This document shows positions 50,676 through 58,394 of a stretch of DNA of 64,000 bases, piece after piece. The notes under the pieces are model-generated. The model was not told the origin of the DNA, did no database searches, and worked only from the letters and a program-made list of their open reading frames with translations. The position numbers and the translations under genes were made by a program. The stretch is from Parabacteroides sp. TM07-1AC (GTDB taxonomy: Bacteria > Bacteroidota > Bacteroidia > Bacteroidales > Tannerellaceae): the NCBI RefSeq assembly GCF_003480915.1, contig NZ_QUKD01000010.1, forward strand, positions 124,001-188,000, given 5' to 3'. Numbering within the stretch: the stretch's first letter is position 1; each line of letters starts with the position of its first letter.

Positions 50676-51809
50676 CTATACTTTAAGAAATATGTTACGT
50701 TTATATAGCAGCCACAAAATTACATAAATAACCGATACGTTTGACAAGCTGATCAAAAAGGAATAATAATTGCCGAGATATTGCTCCAAACCATAAAATA
50801 AGGATTGCCCCAGGCAGCTGAAATTAATGACATTTGCCAGCATATAAGCGACGATCGAGTTCATTCCGTACACTTTCAGCCAGGTGATATTCTTATTATA
50901 TCCTTTATAATCTATCAGATAATAGAACAACCCCATCAACAAGAAGCAATAGCCGCTGCTCACCAGCACCATCGAACTGGTCCAGATCGTCTTGATCACC
51001 GGCATCTGCAATCCCCATAGCCATCCGGCAGCAACCATCGCCGCACCTGCTCCGAAATACCATTTCAGTTTATAGATATCGCTTGTTTTATCTTTGGCAA
51101 TATAGCCTGCAAACAAACCGGTCAGCACCGTCACCCCAAAGTTCAGCGTACTTAATATCCAGGTATAGTAATATCCTCCGACAAAAACGACTTCACCGTC
51201 CACCACTTTCGCTCCATCGCGGAAACGTCCCAGTACGGTACGGTCTATCCATTCCGCCAGGTTTCCTTCGGGTGTATAATTACCTCCGCCATAACCGCCG
51301 ACCGTGATAAACTGCATCGCCGCCCAATAGACAAGCAGCAAAGCTACCGCCACTCCTATCTGCGTCCGCCGGCTGGTATACAGAAACAATACAGCCGTGA
51401 TCAGATAGCCGGCAGCGATCGACTGCAACGTATTTGAATATAGATAAATCCGGTCCGGATCGAATCCCAGCAAATTACCCTGGCACATCATACCGAATAT
51501 CCACAGTAACAGGATACGTTTTCCCAGACGACGGAAAAGAGCTTTCTTATCGGAAACTCCTTTGTAGCGCGACAGCGCAAAAGGCATGGAAGCTCCTGAC
51601 ATAAAAAGGAATAACGGCATGATCAAATCCCAGGGAGAGAAACCCTCCCAATGTACATGGCTAAATGCCCACATACAATCGTTCAACCATCCCACATCAG
51701 CAGCCCTTGCCAATGAATGAGCCAACGGTCCCAATGCGACCAGAAAGAATAAATCAAATCCGCGTAAAGCATCAAGCGACTCCAATCGCTTGTAAGTAGT
51801 TTTTTCCAT
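50676..51809 (-). CDS. DUF5009 / heparan-glucosaminide acetyltransferase-like membrane protein 2
   Basis: 377 residues, about 10 helices. N-terminal motif RLESLDALRGFDLFFL and the HWEGFSPWDLIMPLFLFMSG loop place it in the HGSNAT/DUF5009 family, whose eukaryotic members transfer acetyl groups across a membrane to amino sugars. FMSGASMPFAL is conserved. Role in the bacterium is not known; envelope glycan acetylation is an inference. It is a paralogue of the gene 11 bp upstream. Confidence 0.8.
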   Translation of the reverse strand: MEKTTYKRLESLDALRGFDLFFLVALGPLAHSLARAADVGWLNDCMWAFSHVHWEGFSPWDLIMPLFLFMSGASMPFALSRYKGVSDKKALFRRLGKRILLLWIFGMMCQGNLLGFDPDRIYLYSNTLQSIAAGYLITAVLFLYTSRRTQIGVAVALLLVYWAAMQFITVGGYGGGNYTPEGNLAEWIDRTVLGRFRDGAKVVDGEVVFVGGYYYTWILSTLNFGVTVLTGLFAGYIAKDKTSDIYKLKWYFGAGAAMVAAGWLWGLQMPVIKTIWTSSMVLVSSGYCFLLMGLFYYLIDYKGYNKNITWLKVYGMNSIVAYMLANVINFSCLGQSLFYGLEQYLGNYYSFLISLSNVSVIYVILWLLYKRNIFLKV

Positions 51810-51820
51810 TTGTTATTATT

Positions 51821-52936
51821 TTAGACCTTTAAGAAAATACGTTGACGATACAGGAAATACAGGAATCCCCAGCAGACGGCAATATAGGCAACCGCCCCTA
51901 ACAATGGCTGTGCCGTTTCAGGGAACAAACCGATGAAACCTCCGAAAATGGCATTCGCTGTAAAAGTGAAGTTAATGAATACTTGTGCCAGATAGATAGT
52001 AATCGAATTAGTTCCGATCACCGTAAAGAAAAGCGTCCATCCCCGGCATTCTTTCACATCGACAATATAATAGAATAGCGCAAACAAGATGGCAGAAATG
52101 CCTCCTACCGTACAAACGAACGAGCTGGTCCACAAATATTTATTAATCGGAAAGAATAATCCCCACAACAGACCGACCACCAACAGGCAGCCACCTGCAA
52201 CCAACATATATCCTACTTTCTTCGTTTCGCTCAATCCTTCTTTACGTAGTTTTATAAATTCGCCGGTAAACATCCCCAACAAGGCGGTACCGATAGCCGG
52301 CAAAGTAGACAAAATACCTTCCGGATCATAATTACCTCCATGCAAACGTCCCGGCAACAGCAGCCGGTCGATATAGCAAGCCAGATTTCCTTCGCGCGTA
52401 AACAGTTCTGCCCCATTCCCGTCAGGTGCCGGAATAAACAGCAACAACCAGTAGCCGATCAAGATAGCCGCCACGATCCATACTCGTGTGATTGTCCGTG
52501 TATTGACAAAGATCAATGCACCGAACATCCATCCCAGACCGATACGGGCGAGTACACTGGCATAGCGTTGGGTCTCAAAATTCAGATTCAGCAATCCGTT
52601 ATAAACGAATCCCAATACGACAAGCGTAATTCCACGCCGGACAATCTTCTTATAGATAGCCGCTTCCGACATGCCCCGCTCCCGCTGCTTCTCCAGTGAA
52701 AAAGGAAAAGAGATACCGGCAATGAACAAAAACAAAGGAAAGATAATATCCTCGAAAGTGAATCCCGCTCCCCATTTGGCATGGTTCATCTGGTCCGCCA
52801 GCGATTGAAAGAAAGGAGTAGGTATCAATGTCGCCAGCCCGACAAACAGGGCCCCGCCTCCCATAATAAAAAACATATCAAATCCCCGTAAAGCGTCCAG
52901 CGACTGAAGCCGCTGGCTCTGTTTCTGTTTTTCCAT
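51821..52936 (-). CDS. DUF5009 / heparan-glucosaminide acetyltransferase-like membrane protein 1
   Basis: 371 residues, about 10 helices. Same family as its neighbour: RLQSLDALRGFDMFFIMG, then AGFTFEDIIFPLFLFIAGISFPFSL. Both proteins also share DPEGILSTLPAI-type and C-terminal YRQRIFLKV/YKRNIFLKV segments, showing gene duplication. The frame is open 62 codons further upstream, but a promoter at 52980-52987 fixes the start at 52936. Confidence 0.8.
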   Translation of the reverse strand: MEKQKQSQRLQSLDALRGFDMFFIMGGGALFVGLATLIPTPFFQSLADQMNHAKWGAGFTFEDIIFPLFLFIAGISFPFSLEKQRERGMSEAAIYKKIVRRGITLVVLGFVYNGLLNLNFETQRYASVLARIGLGWMFGALIFVNTRTITRVWIVAAILIGYWLLLFIPAPDGNGAELFTREGNLACYIDRLLLPGRLHGGNYDPEGILSTLPAIGTALLGMFTGEFIKLRKEGLSETKKVGYMLVAGGCLLVVGLLWGLFFPINKYLWTSSFVCTVGGISAILFALFYYIVDVKECRGWTLFFTVIGTNSITIYLAQVFINFTFTANAIFGGFIGLFPETAQPLLGAVAYIAVCWGFLYFLYRQRIFLKV

Positions 52937-52979
52937 GGTATTTAATTTAAATCGTATATAATTTAGAAATAAGTAAGCG

Positions 52980-52987
52980 CAAATATA
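52980..52987 (-). promoter_or_regulatory. -7 promoter box TATATTTG for the DUF5009 pair
   Basis: Exact match on the minus strand, 43 bp before the ATG at 52936. Confidence 0.55.
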
Positions 52988-53020
52988 GAAAATAATATAA
53001 GAACTGTCCTGCTTTTTCAT

Positions 53021-53028
53021 TAGTTTTG
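53021..53028 (+). promoter_or_regulatory. -7 promoter box TAGTTTTG for cobQ
   Basis: Exact TAnnTTTG match only 8 bp before the ATG at 53037. Transcription would start at or near the A of ATG, giving a leaderless or nearly leaderless mRNA. Confidence 0.45.
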
Positions 53029-53036
53029 CAGCCATT

Positions 53037-54518
53037 ATGAAACAGCACTTAAAACCGATCATGTTCGTTGGCACTTGTTCCGATGCAGGAAAGAGTGTGA
53101 TCAACGCTGCTTTTTGCCGCATCTTTAAACAAGATGGATATCAACCTGCTCCCTTCAAGGCGCAGAATATGTCGCTGAACTCCTTTTCCACCCCTGAAGG
53201 CGGTGAGATGGGGCGTGCCCAGGTGGTACAGGCGGAAGCGTGCGGTATTGTCCCGCATACGGATATGAACCCGGTTTTACTGAAACCGACCAACGATAAA
53301 AGCTCGCAGGTGGTCCTGAACGGTCGTCCGGTCGGCAACATGTCCGCCAAGGACTATTTCGGTGTGCAGAATCAGAAAGAAGCTCTTTTCAGAGAGGCCA
53401 TCGAGGCATTCAAACGTCTGGAAGCCCGCTATAACCCGATCGTACTGGAGGGAGCCGGAAGTATCTCCGAACTGAACCTCCGCGACCGCGATATCACCAA
53501 TATGCGCATGGCGATACAGGCGGATGCCTCTACCTATCTGGTAGCCGACATCGACCGCGGCGGCGTATTCGGTTCCGTTTACGGCACGATCGCCTTACTC
53601 AAACCTGAGGAACGGGCACAGATGAAGGGGATCATCATCAATAAGTTCCGCGGAGACGCATCTCTGTTCGAAGAAGGACGGACACTGTTGAAAGAGCTGA
53701 CAGGAATCCCGGTCGTGGGTGTCATCCCCTGGTTCCGGGATATCAAAATAGAGGAAGAAGATTCGGTAGCGCTGGATATGAAAACGAATACCTGGCAGGA
53801 CGGCAAGATCAATGTCGCCATTATCCTGTTGAAGCGTATGTCAAACTTCACGGATTTCGACGTACTGGATATGGACCCACGTTTCAATCCTTACTACACA
53901 AGCAATATAGACGAAATAGAAAAAGCGGACATTATCCTGTTGCCAGGGTCAAAGAATACTCTCGCCGACCTCCAAAGCATCCGCGCCAACGGTATTGCCG
54001 ATGCTGTCGTTCGTGCATTCAAGAAAGGGAAAAAAGTGATCGGTATCTGCGGCGGCTACCAGATGATGGGTGCCCGCCTGGAAGATCCGGAAGGAATAGA
54101 AGGGAACATTCCTGCCGTGCCGGGATTAGGGTTACTCCCCCAATGCACCGTTATCGAGCAGGAAAAAGTAACGAAACAAAGCCGTTTCACCTTCCGTTCC
54201 GGTTCTCCAATGGCATGCAAAGGATACGAGATACATATGGGACAGACTGTACTTTTCGGAAATGCTCCCGAAAGCCCGGTCGCTTTGCTCGAAGACGGCA
54301 GGAAAGACGGTTATTATCTGAACGACCGCTGCTGGGGCAGTTATATGCACGGCATCCTCGACAACCCGGAAGTACTCGACAACCTCGCCGAAGGTTTCAA
54401 CAAGGAAACCGATTCCGTCCCATTCGATTATGCGGCATTCAAAGAAGAACAGTACGACAAATTAGCAGAACTGGTCAGGAGACATGTGGATATGGAGTAT
54501 ATTTATAGTACTTTATAA
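53037..54518 (+). CDS. cobQ: cobyric acid synthase
   Basis: 493 residues. Amidates four side chains of adenosylcobyrinate a,c-diamide in cobalamin synthesis, cytoplasm. N-terminal ATP-binding part: MFVGTCSDAGKS and FKAQNMSLNSF. C-terminal class I glutaminase: nucleophile Cys338 in GICGGYQMMG and the catalytic His in SYMHGIL. Full length. No other cob genes or cobalamin riboswitch are visible in the window, so it may serve salvage together with genes elsewhere. Confidence 0.95.
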   Translation: MKQHLKPIMFVGTCSDAGKSVINAAFCRIFKQDGYQPAPFKAQNMSLNSFSTPEGGEMGRAQVVQAEACGIVPHTDMNPVLLKPTNDKSSQVVLNGRPVGNMSAKDYFGVQNQKEALFREAIEAFKRLEARYNPIVLEGAGSISELNLRDRDITNMRMAIQADASTYLVADIDRGGVFGSVYGTIALLKPEERAQMKGIIINKFRGDASLFEEGRTLLKELTGIPVVGVIPWFRDIKIEEEDSVALDMKTNTWQDGKINVAIILLKRMSNFTDFDVLDMDPRFNPYYTSNIDEIEKADIILLPGSKNTLADLQSIRANGIADAVVRAFKKGKKVIGICGGYQMMGARLEDPEGIEGNIPAVPGLGLLPQCTVIEQEKVTKQSRFTFRSGSPMACKGYEIHMGQTVLFGNAPESPVALLEDGRKDGYYLNDRCWGSYMHGILDNPEVLDNLAEGFNKETDSVPFDYAAFKEEQYDKLAELVRRHVDMEYIYSTL

Positions 54519-54531
54519 TCTATATAAAATA

Positions 54532-55257
54532 TCACCTCCATAACCCGTCATTTCCATGCACTAATTTCTCCACCTCTCCATATTGATCTTTTTTGAGTTG
54601 AAGGGAGTTGTAAGAACGGCGATAATTCAGGGAATGGATATCTGAACCGACAAAATCATAATGGCTGTTTTTCAGTAGAGAAACAGCTGTCTTATGAGAT
54701 AACGGGCCATAGAAGCCCATTAAGGAAAAAATATTCAATTGAAATTTACATCCGTGCTCTTTTAGTTTCAGCAACTCGTTTATATTCCAAAAACCATAAC
54801 GCTCAGGATGCGCCATTACAGGAATATAACCATTCAGTTGCATATCATACAGCTTCTCAAACAAATCTCCCGGAGCCTGCAAGCAGGAGACTTCCACAAG
54901 GACATGTTGCCCGTCATACGATAACAGCCCCTCCTCCATCCGCTCGTAGAAACATTCATCCAGCATATATTCGGCAGCCAGACGCATATCCACATGTATC
55001 TGCGCACAACTTTCCCTGAAAGCCCCGAACCGTTCTTTCAAACTTACAGCACGGTTTTTCGTCAAATCAGCCATGATATGAGGCGTAAGGAATATACGTT
55101 CCACACCACGCTCTTCCAGGAAAGTCAGCATTTCCCTACTGTCATCCAAAGAGGAAAACCCATCATCCACCCCCGGCAACAAATGCGTATGAACATCTGT
55201 CATACCAGGCCATAACTCCTTCTTTCCGAAAAAAAGAGAAGAAAACAATGCACACAT
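54532..55257 (-). CDS. CpsB/CapC-type tyrosine-protein phosphatase (PHP domain)
   Basis: 241 residues. PHP-fold metal sites: DVHTHLLPGVDDG near the N-terminus, LTPHIM, AAEYMLDE, AHPERYGF and the last FVGSDIHSL. In Gram-positives this family (CpsB/YwqE) removes phosphate from tyrosine kinases that control capsule export; in Bacteroidales it is common near polysaccharide loci. No kinase or capsule gene is adjacent. Own promoter at 55290-55320. Confidence 0.88.
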   Translation of the reverse strand: MCALFSSLFFGKKELWPGMTDVHTHLLPGVDDGFSSLDDSREMLTFLEERGVERIFLTPHIMADLTKNRAVSLKERFGAFRESCAQIHVDMRLAAEYMLDECFYERMEEGLLSYDGQHVLVEVSCLQAPGDLFEKLYDMQLNGYIPVMAHPERYGFWNINELLKLKEHGCKFQLNIFSLMGFYGPLSHKTAVSLLKNSHYDFVGSDIHSLNYRRSYNSLQLKKDQYGEVEKLVHGNDGLWR

Positions 55258-55289
55258 AAATATTTACTCTTATTGAATAATGAATCATA

Positions 55290-55320
55290 CAAAAGTAATC
55301 TAAAATAAACATTTAGCAAA
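55290..55320 (-). promoter_or_regulatory. promoter (TTTG - 19 bp - TACTTTTG) of the CpsB-like gene
   Basis: Minus-strand -33 TTTG at 55317-55320 and -7 TACTTTTG at 55290-55297, consensus spacing. Predicted leader of about 25 nt. Confidence 0.65.
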
Positions 55321-55410
55321 TTATTCTCAAACCAAGAACCTAACTTCTCTAATGTCACACCAAATGTCCACTGGCGGTATTTTATCCAATCACCGTATTT
55401 TCAAAATCTT

Positions 55411-55530
55411 TATATTTGTACCGATGCATTTAGTTAGTATCATAATAACTATAGATAATTATTATTTTACTGTTTATAAAGGAAAATGTCCAAAATGGTA
55501 TTACTTGTGAAAGTGATACCATTTTATTTT
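55411..55530 (+). ncRNA. candidate small RNA between the CpsB-like and urea transporter genes
   Basis: A plus-strand -7 box TATATTTG (55411-55418) is followed, without any reading frame, by a hairpin AAAATGGTAT/ATACCATTTT (55492-55525) with TATTTTG behind it. A transcript of about 105 nt would start near 55425 and end in the 3' end of the urea transporter gene, antisense to it. No -33 box was found, so this is tentative. Confidence 0.25.
55492..55525. terminator. bidirectional terminator at the urea transporter stop codon
   Basis: Perfect 10-bp stem AAAATGGTAT / ATACCATTTT, 14-nt loop. It overlaps the stop codon of the urea transporter gene (55524-55526). Confidence 0.65.
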
Positions 55531-56381
55531 GTAGAAACTTTCCGGATATGCATCATTCCCAATACGATCCACACAGAAAGAACAAAGGGGGCAGTCAGTG
55601 TTGTCAAACCAGCCTTCATACCTGCAATCTGTAGTAAGACTGACAATAAGATCGCAATCGTAGCCCATCCTGCACTTTGCCAGTTATTTCTTCCAAGCGC
55701 AATCCCGCACAAAACTCCATTATACCCTAATAAGCCGGCATTCAATACCTCATAATCCGTCCAAAACGGCAAAACAATTCCTATCGGCAGCAAGGCACCC
55801 CAAACCGTATACAAAGCATCCCAACGGGAATTCACACAGATGGCTGCCAGGAAAAATAAGCCCGACAAGACCGTTCCCCCCTGAAACATCACCTGCCCTA
55901 TATTCAAGCTGAAAGCACGGAAAAGGTCAGCATGCGATTCTGCATCTGACGCTGCGGAAAGGAATAATAATGAAGGAAACAGAAACCTGCAGCCAACCAG
56001 CAGCAACCAGACGGAAAGAATAAAAGGCGCAGTAAAACCCGGTATTTTATTTCGGCAATTAAACCCATGAGCAATCCAGGTCGAAAGCACAGACCCAAAT
56101 AACAGCAGCAACACAGAGCTCACCGTCACCGGCATAAATACACCTACGGCAATTCCCACGAGGGTTCCGTTAAATCCATATAAACCATCCTCAATCTCCT
56201 GTCGGTCGTATCCGAACAACCAGGCAGTCAGCGTACTGATAAGATTCCCAACTACGGCCAAAACTGCCAACAGCCATGAATTACAAGCTATTCCGATCAG
56301 CATCAATAAACCGGAAAGCGCATTGTTCTGAAACATCACTTGCCCAATACCACGAGCTAAAACAAAAAAATACTGATACAT
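55524..56381 (-). CDS. urea transporter
   Basis: 285 residues, about 10 helices in two inverted halves, each with the family motif: IGQVMFQNNALSGLLML / IGQVMFQGGTVLSGLFFL and GLYGFNGTLVGIAVG / GLLGYNGVLCGIALG. Belongs to the UT family, passive urea channels. It starts 2 bp after an UpxY-type antiterminator gene. No urease genes are in this window. Confidence 0.9.
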   Translation of the reverse strand: MYQYFFVLARGIGQVMFQNNALSGLLMLIGIACNSWLLAVLAVVGNLISTLTAWLFGYDRQEIEDGLYGFNGTLVGIAVGVFMPVTVSSVLLLLFGSVLSTWIAHGFNCRNKIPGFTAPFILSVWLLLVGCRFLFPSLLFLSAASDAESHADLFRAFSLNIGQVMFQGGTVLSGLFFLAAICVNSRWDALYTVWGALLPIGIVLPFWTDYEVLNAGLLGYNGVLCGIALGRNNWQSAGWATIAILLSVLLQIAGMKAGLTTLTAPFVLSVWIVLGMMHIRKVSTK

Positions 56382-56383
56382 AA

Positions 56384-56881
56384 TTATTTAAGACGATTCA
56401 CTCGGGCTACCTCATCCAGCTTCACGCATACGGTAGCTCCCAACTGTTCCAAATATAGTAATAAATGATTCTTCTTTATCTTCTTGACCTTTCCGGATAC
56501 ATGCTTCATGGCTCCCGCCAAAATTTCAACCTCTTCACCGGGGCAAAGGGCATGTTCGGCTGCCTGGTCCAGAAACTCCTGAATGGCATCTATCTCTTTC
56601 TGGCGGACTATCGCCGGTTTCTTGTTATAAAAGACAATACGGACAACGCCATAGACACGAAGCAAATCGCGCAATACATCATCGGGGCAACGGACAAAAA
56701 TATAGGAATTAAACAATGGGACTTCAACTATTTTTACCCGGTCAGACCATACACGGGGTGTACGGTGCAATGGCAAAAAACATTCAACACCTAAAGCTTC
56801 AATGCGTTCTTTCACCTGTTTTTCTGCCCGGGGAGCAGTATATAGTACATTCCAGTTTGTAGTATTCAAAGGGGGTGTCAT
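56384..56881 (-). CDS. UpxY-family transcription antiterminator
   Basis: 165 residues. NusG-like N-terminal domain (WNVLYTAPRAEKQVKERIEALGVECFLP cut here as WNVLYTAPRAEK, then VPLFNSYIFVR) and C-terminal KOW-like part (EILAGAMKHVSGKVKKI). In Bacteroides these loop-specific NusG paralogues let polymerase read through capsule operons. Here it is followed by a urea transporter 2 bp away, not by capsule genes. The frame is open upstream, but the promoter at 56905-56938 fixes ATG at 56881. Confidence 0.85.
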   Translation of the reverse strand: MTPPLNTTNWNVLYTAPRAEKQVKERIEALGVECFLPLHRTPRVWSDRVKIVEVPLFNSYIFVRCPDDVLRDLLRVYGVVRIVFYNKKPAIVRQKEIDAIQEFLDQAAEHALCPGEEVEILAGAMKHVSGKVKKIKKNHLLLYLEQLGATVCVKLDEVARVNRLK

Positions 56882-56904
56882 TATCTTTTTTTTGTTTAAA
56901 GGCA

Positions 56905-56938
56905 CAAATATAGGACTATTTTTCGTATAATTGCAAAA
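56905..56938 (-). promoter_or_regulatory. promoter (TTTTG - 21 bp - TATATTTG) of the UpxY gene
   Basis: Minus-strand TTTTG at 56934-56938 and TATATTTG at 56905-56912. Leader of about 17 nt, much shorter than the leaders on which UpxY proteins usually act. Confidence 0.65.
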
Positions 56939-56966
56939 CTGTTTGCGAACACAAGAATTTAATACC

Positions 56967-58289
56967 ATGAATAGAAGAAGTTTTTTACAGAAATCAGCCA
57001 TATCAGCGGCTGGCCTCGGTTTATCACCGTTATTCGGAAGCGCTTACGGAACTGTTTACGGACAGGCGGCTCCGAGTAACAAAGTAAAAGTAGCCCTGAT
57101 CGGATGTCGTTCGATGGGATTCTCCAACCTGAGCAATTTTCTGAAATATCCGGAAGTAGAATGTGTCGCCCTTTGCGATATCGATGACGAATGGCTGAAC
57201 AAACGGGCTGCCGATGTGGAAAAAAGTACCGGAAAGAAGGTGCCCCACCTATATAAGGACTGGCGCAAGGTGATCGACAATAAGGATGTAGATGCAGTCA
57301 TCATCGGAACGCCCGACCATTGGCATTGCCTTCCGACCGTTTATGCCTGCCAGGCAGGTAAAGATGTCTACGTCGAAAAGCCGCTCTCCAATACGATCGA
57401 AGAATGTAACCTGATGGAAAAAGCCGCCCGCAAATATAACCGGATCGTCCAGGTCGGACAATGGCAGCGCAGCGACCCGCACTGGGACGAAGCAGCCAAC
57501 TACCTGAAAGCCGGAAATATCGGTCGTATCCGTACGGTAAAAGTATGGGCTTACCAGGACAGCAAACCGACATTGCCTGTTATTGCCGACAGCCCTGTTC
57601 CTGCCGGAGTAGATTATGACATGTGGCTCGGACCGGCTCCGAAACGTCCGTTCAATATCTACCGTTTCCATTATAACTTCCGTTTCTTCTGGGATTATGC
57701 CGGAGGACTGATGTCCGACTGGGGTGTCCATCTGCTGGATTATGCACTGGAAGGTATGGGAGCCGACCTGCCTGCTCGTGTTTGTTCCGGAGGCGGCAAG
57801 TTCGCTTATCCCGACGATGCGATGGAGACTCCCGATACATTGATGGCAACTTATGCTTACAAGGATTTCAATATAATCTGGGATCATGCCTGCGGAATCA
57901 ATCACGGTCCGTTCGATAAGAAAGAGGGACTGGCGTTCTTCGGCGAAAACGGTACGCTGGTGCTCACCCGTGCCGGTTGGGAAGTTCTTCCCGTTATTGC
58001 CGGAAAAGAAGCACGCATGGAAGCTGTTCCGTTCAAAAAAGGCGAAGGGAAAGGACTGTATAACCATGTCGGGAACTTCCTGAGTTGCATCAAGAGCCGG
58101 GAATTGCCCCATGCCGATATTGCCATCGGCGCACGGGTTGCCAAGATGTCTCATCTGGCAAATATATCCTGCCGGCTGCAACGTGAAGTGCATTGGGATG
58201 ATACCAATAGCGTGTTTATCGGTGATAATGAAGCGACTGCCTTATCAAAGGCTTATTACAGGGCTCCGTGGGAATTGCCTAAATTGTAA
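56967..58289 (+). CDS. exported Gfo/Idh/MocA-family oxidoreductase
   Basis: 440 residues. Tat-type signal MNRRSFLQKSAISAAGLGL. NAD-binding motif VALIGCRSMGFSNL (about 42-55), CDIDDEW, and the catalytic-site segment KDVYVEKPLSNTIEE with the EKP triad. DYAGGLMSDWGVHLLDYAL is typical of the Bacteroidetes sugar oxidoreductases of this superfamily. It probably oxidises or cleaves a sugar in the periplasm through a keto step; the exact substrate is unknown. ATG at 56967 begins the Tat signal. Confidence 0.85.
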   Translation: MNRRSFLQKSAISAAGLGLSPLFGSAYGTVYGQAAPSNKVKVALIGCRSMGFSNLSNFLKYPEVECVALCDIDDEWLNKRAADVEKSTGKKVPHLYKDWRKVIDNKDVDAVIIGTPDHWHCLPTVYACQAGKDVYVEKPLSNTIEECNLMEKAARKYNRIVQVGQWQRSDPHWDEAANYLKAGNIGRIRTVKVWAYQDSKPTLPVIADSPVPAGVDYDMWLGPAPKRPFNIYRFHYNFRFFWDYAGGLMSDWGVHLLDYALEGMGADLPARVCSGGGKFAYPDDAMETPDTLMATYAYKDFNIIWDHACGINHGPFDKKEGLAFFGENGTLVLTRAGWEVLPVIAGKEARMEAVPFKKGEGKGLYNHVGNFLSCIKSRELPHADIAIGARVAKMSHLANISCRLQREVHWDDTNSVFIGDNEATALSKAYYRAPWELPKL

Positions 58290-58326
58290 AGAGGGAAAAT
58301 ATAATTAGCAGAAAACGTTCAGTATC

Positions 58327-58357
58327 TTTTGAAAATCAATTATTATATGTACATTTG
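58327..58357 (+). promoter_or_regulatory. promoter (TTTTG - 18 bp - TACATTTG) of the histidine kinase gene
   Basis: TTTTG at 58327-58331 and TACATTTG at 58350-58357, about 38 bp before the ATG at 58395. Confidence 0.6.
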
Positions 58358-58394
58358 TTCCATATACACGAACATATAAAATTGATATACCTAA

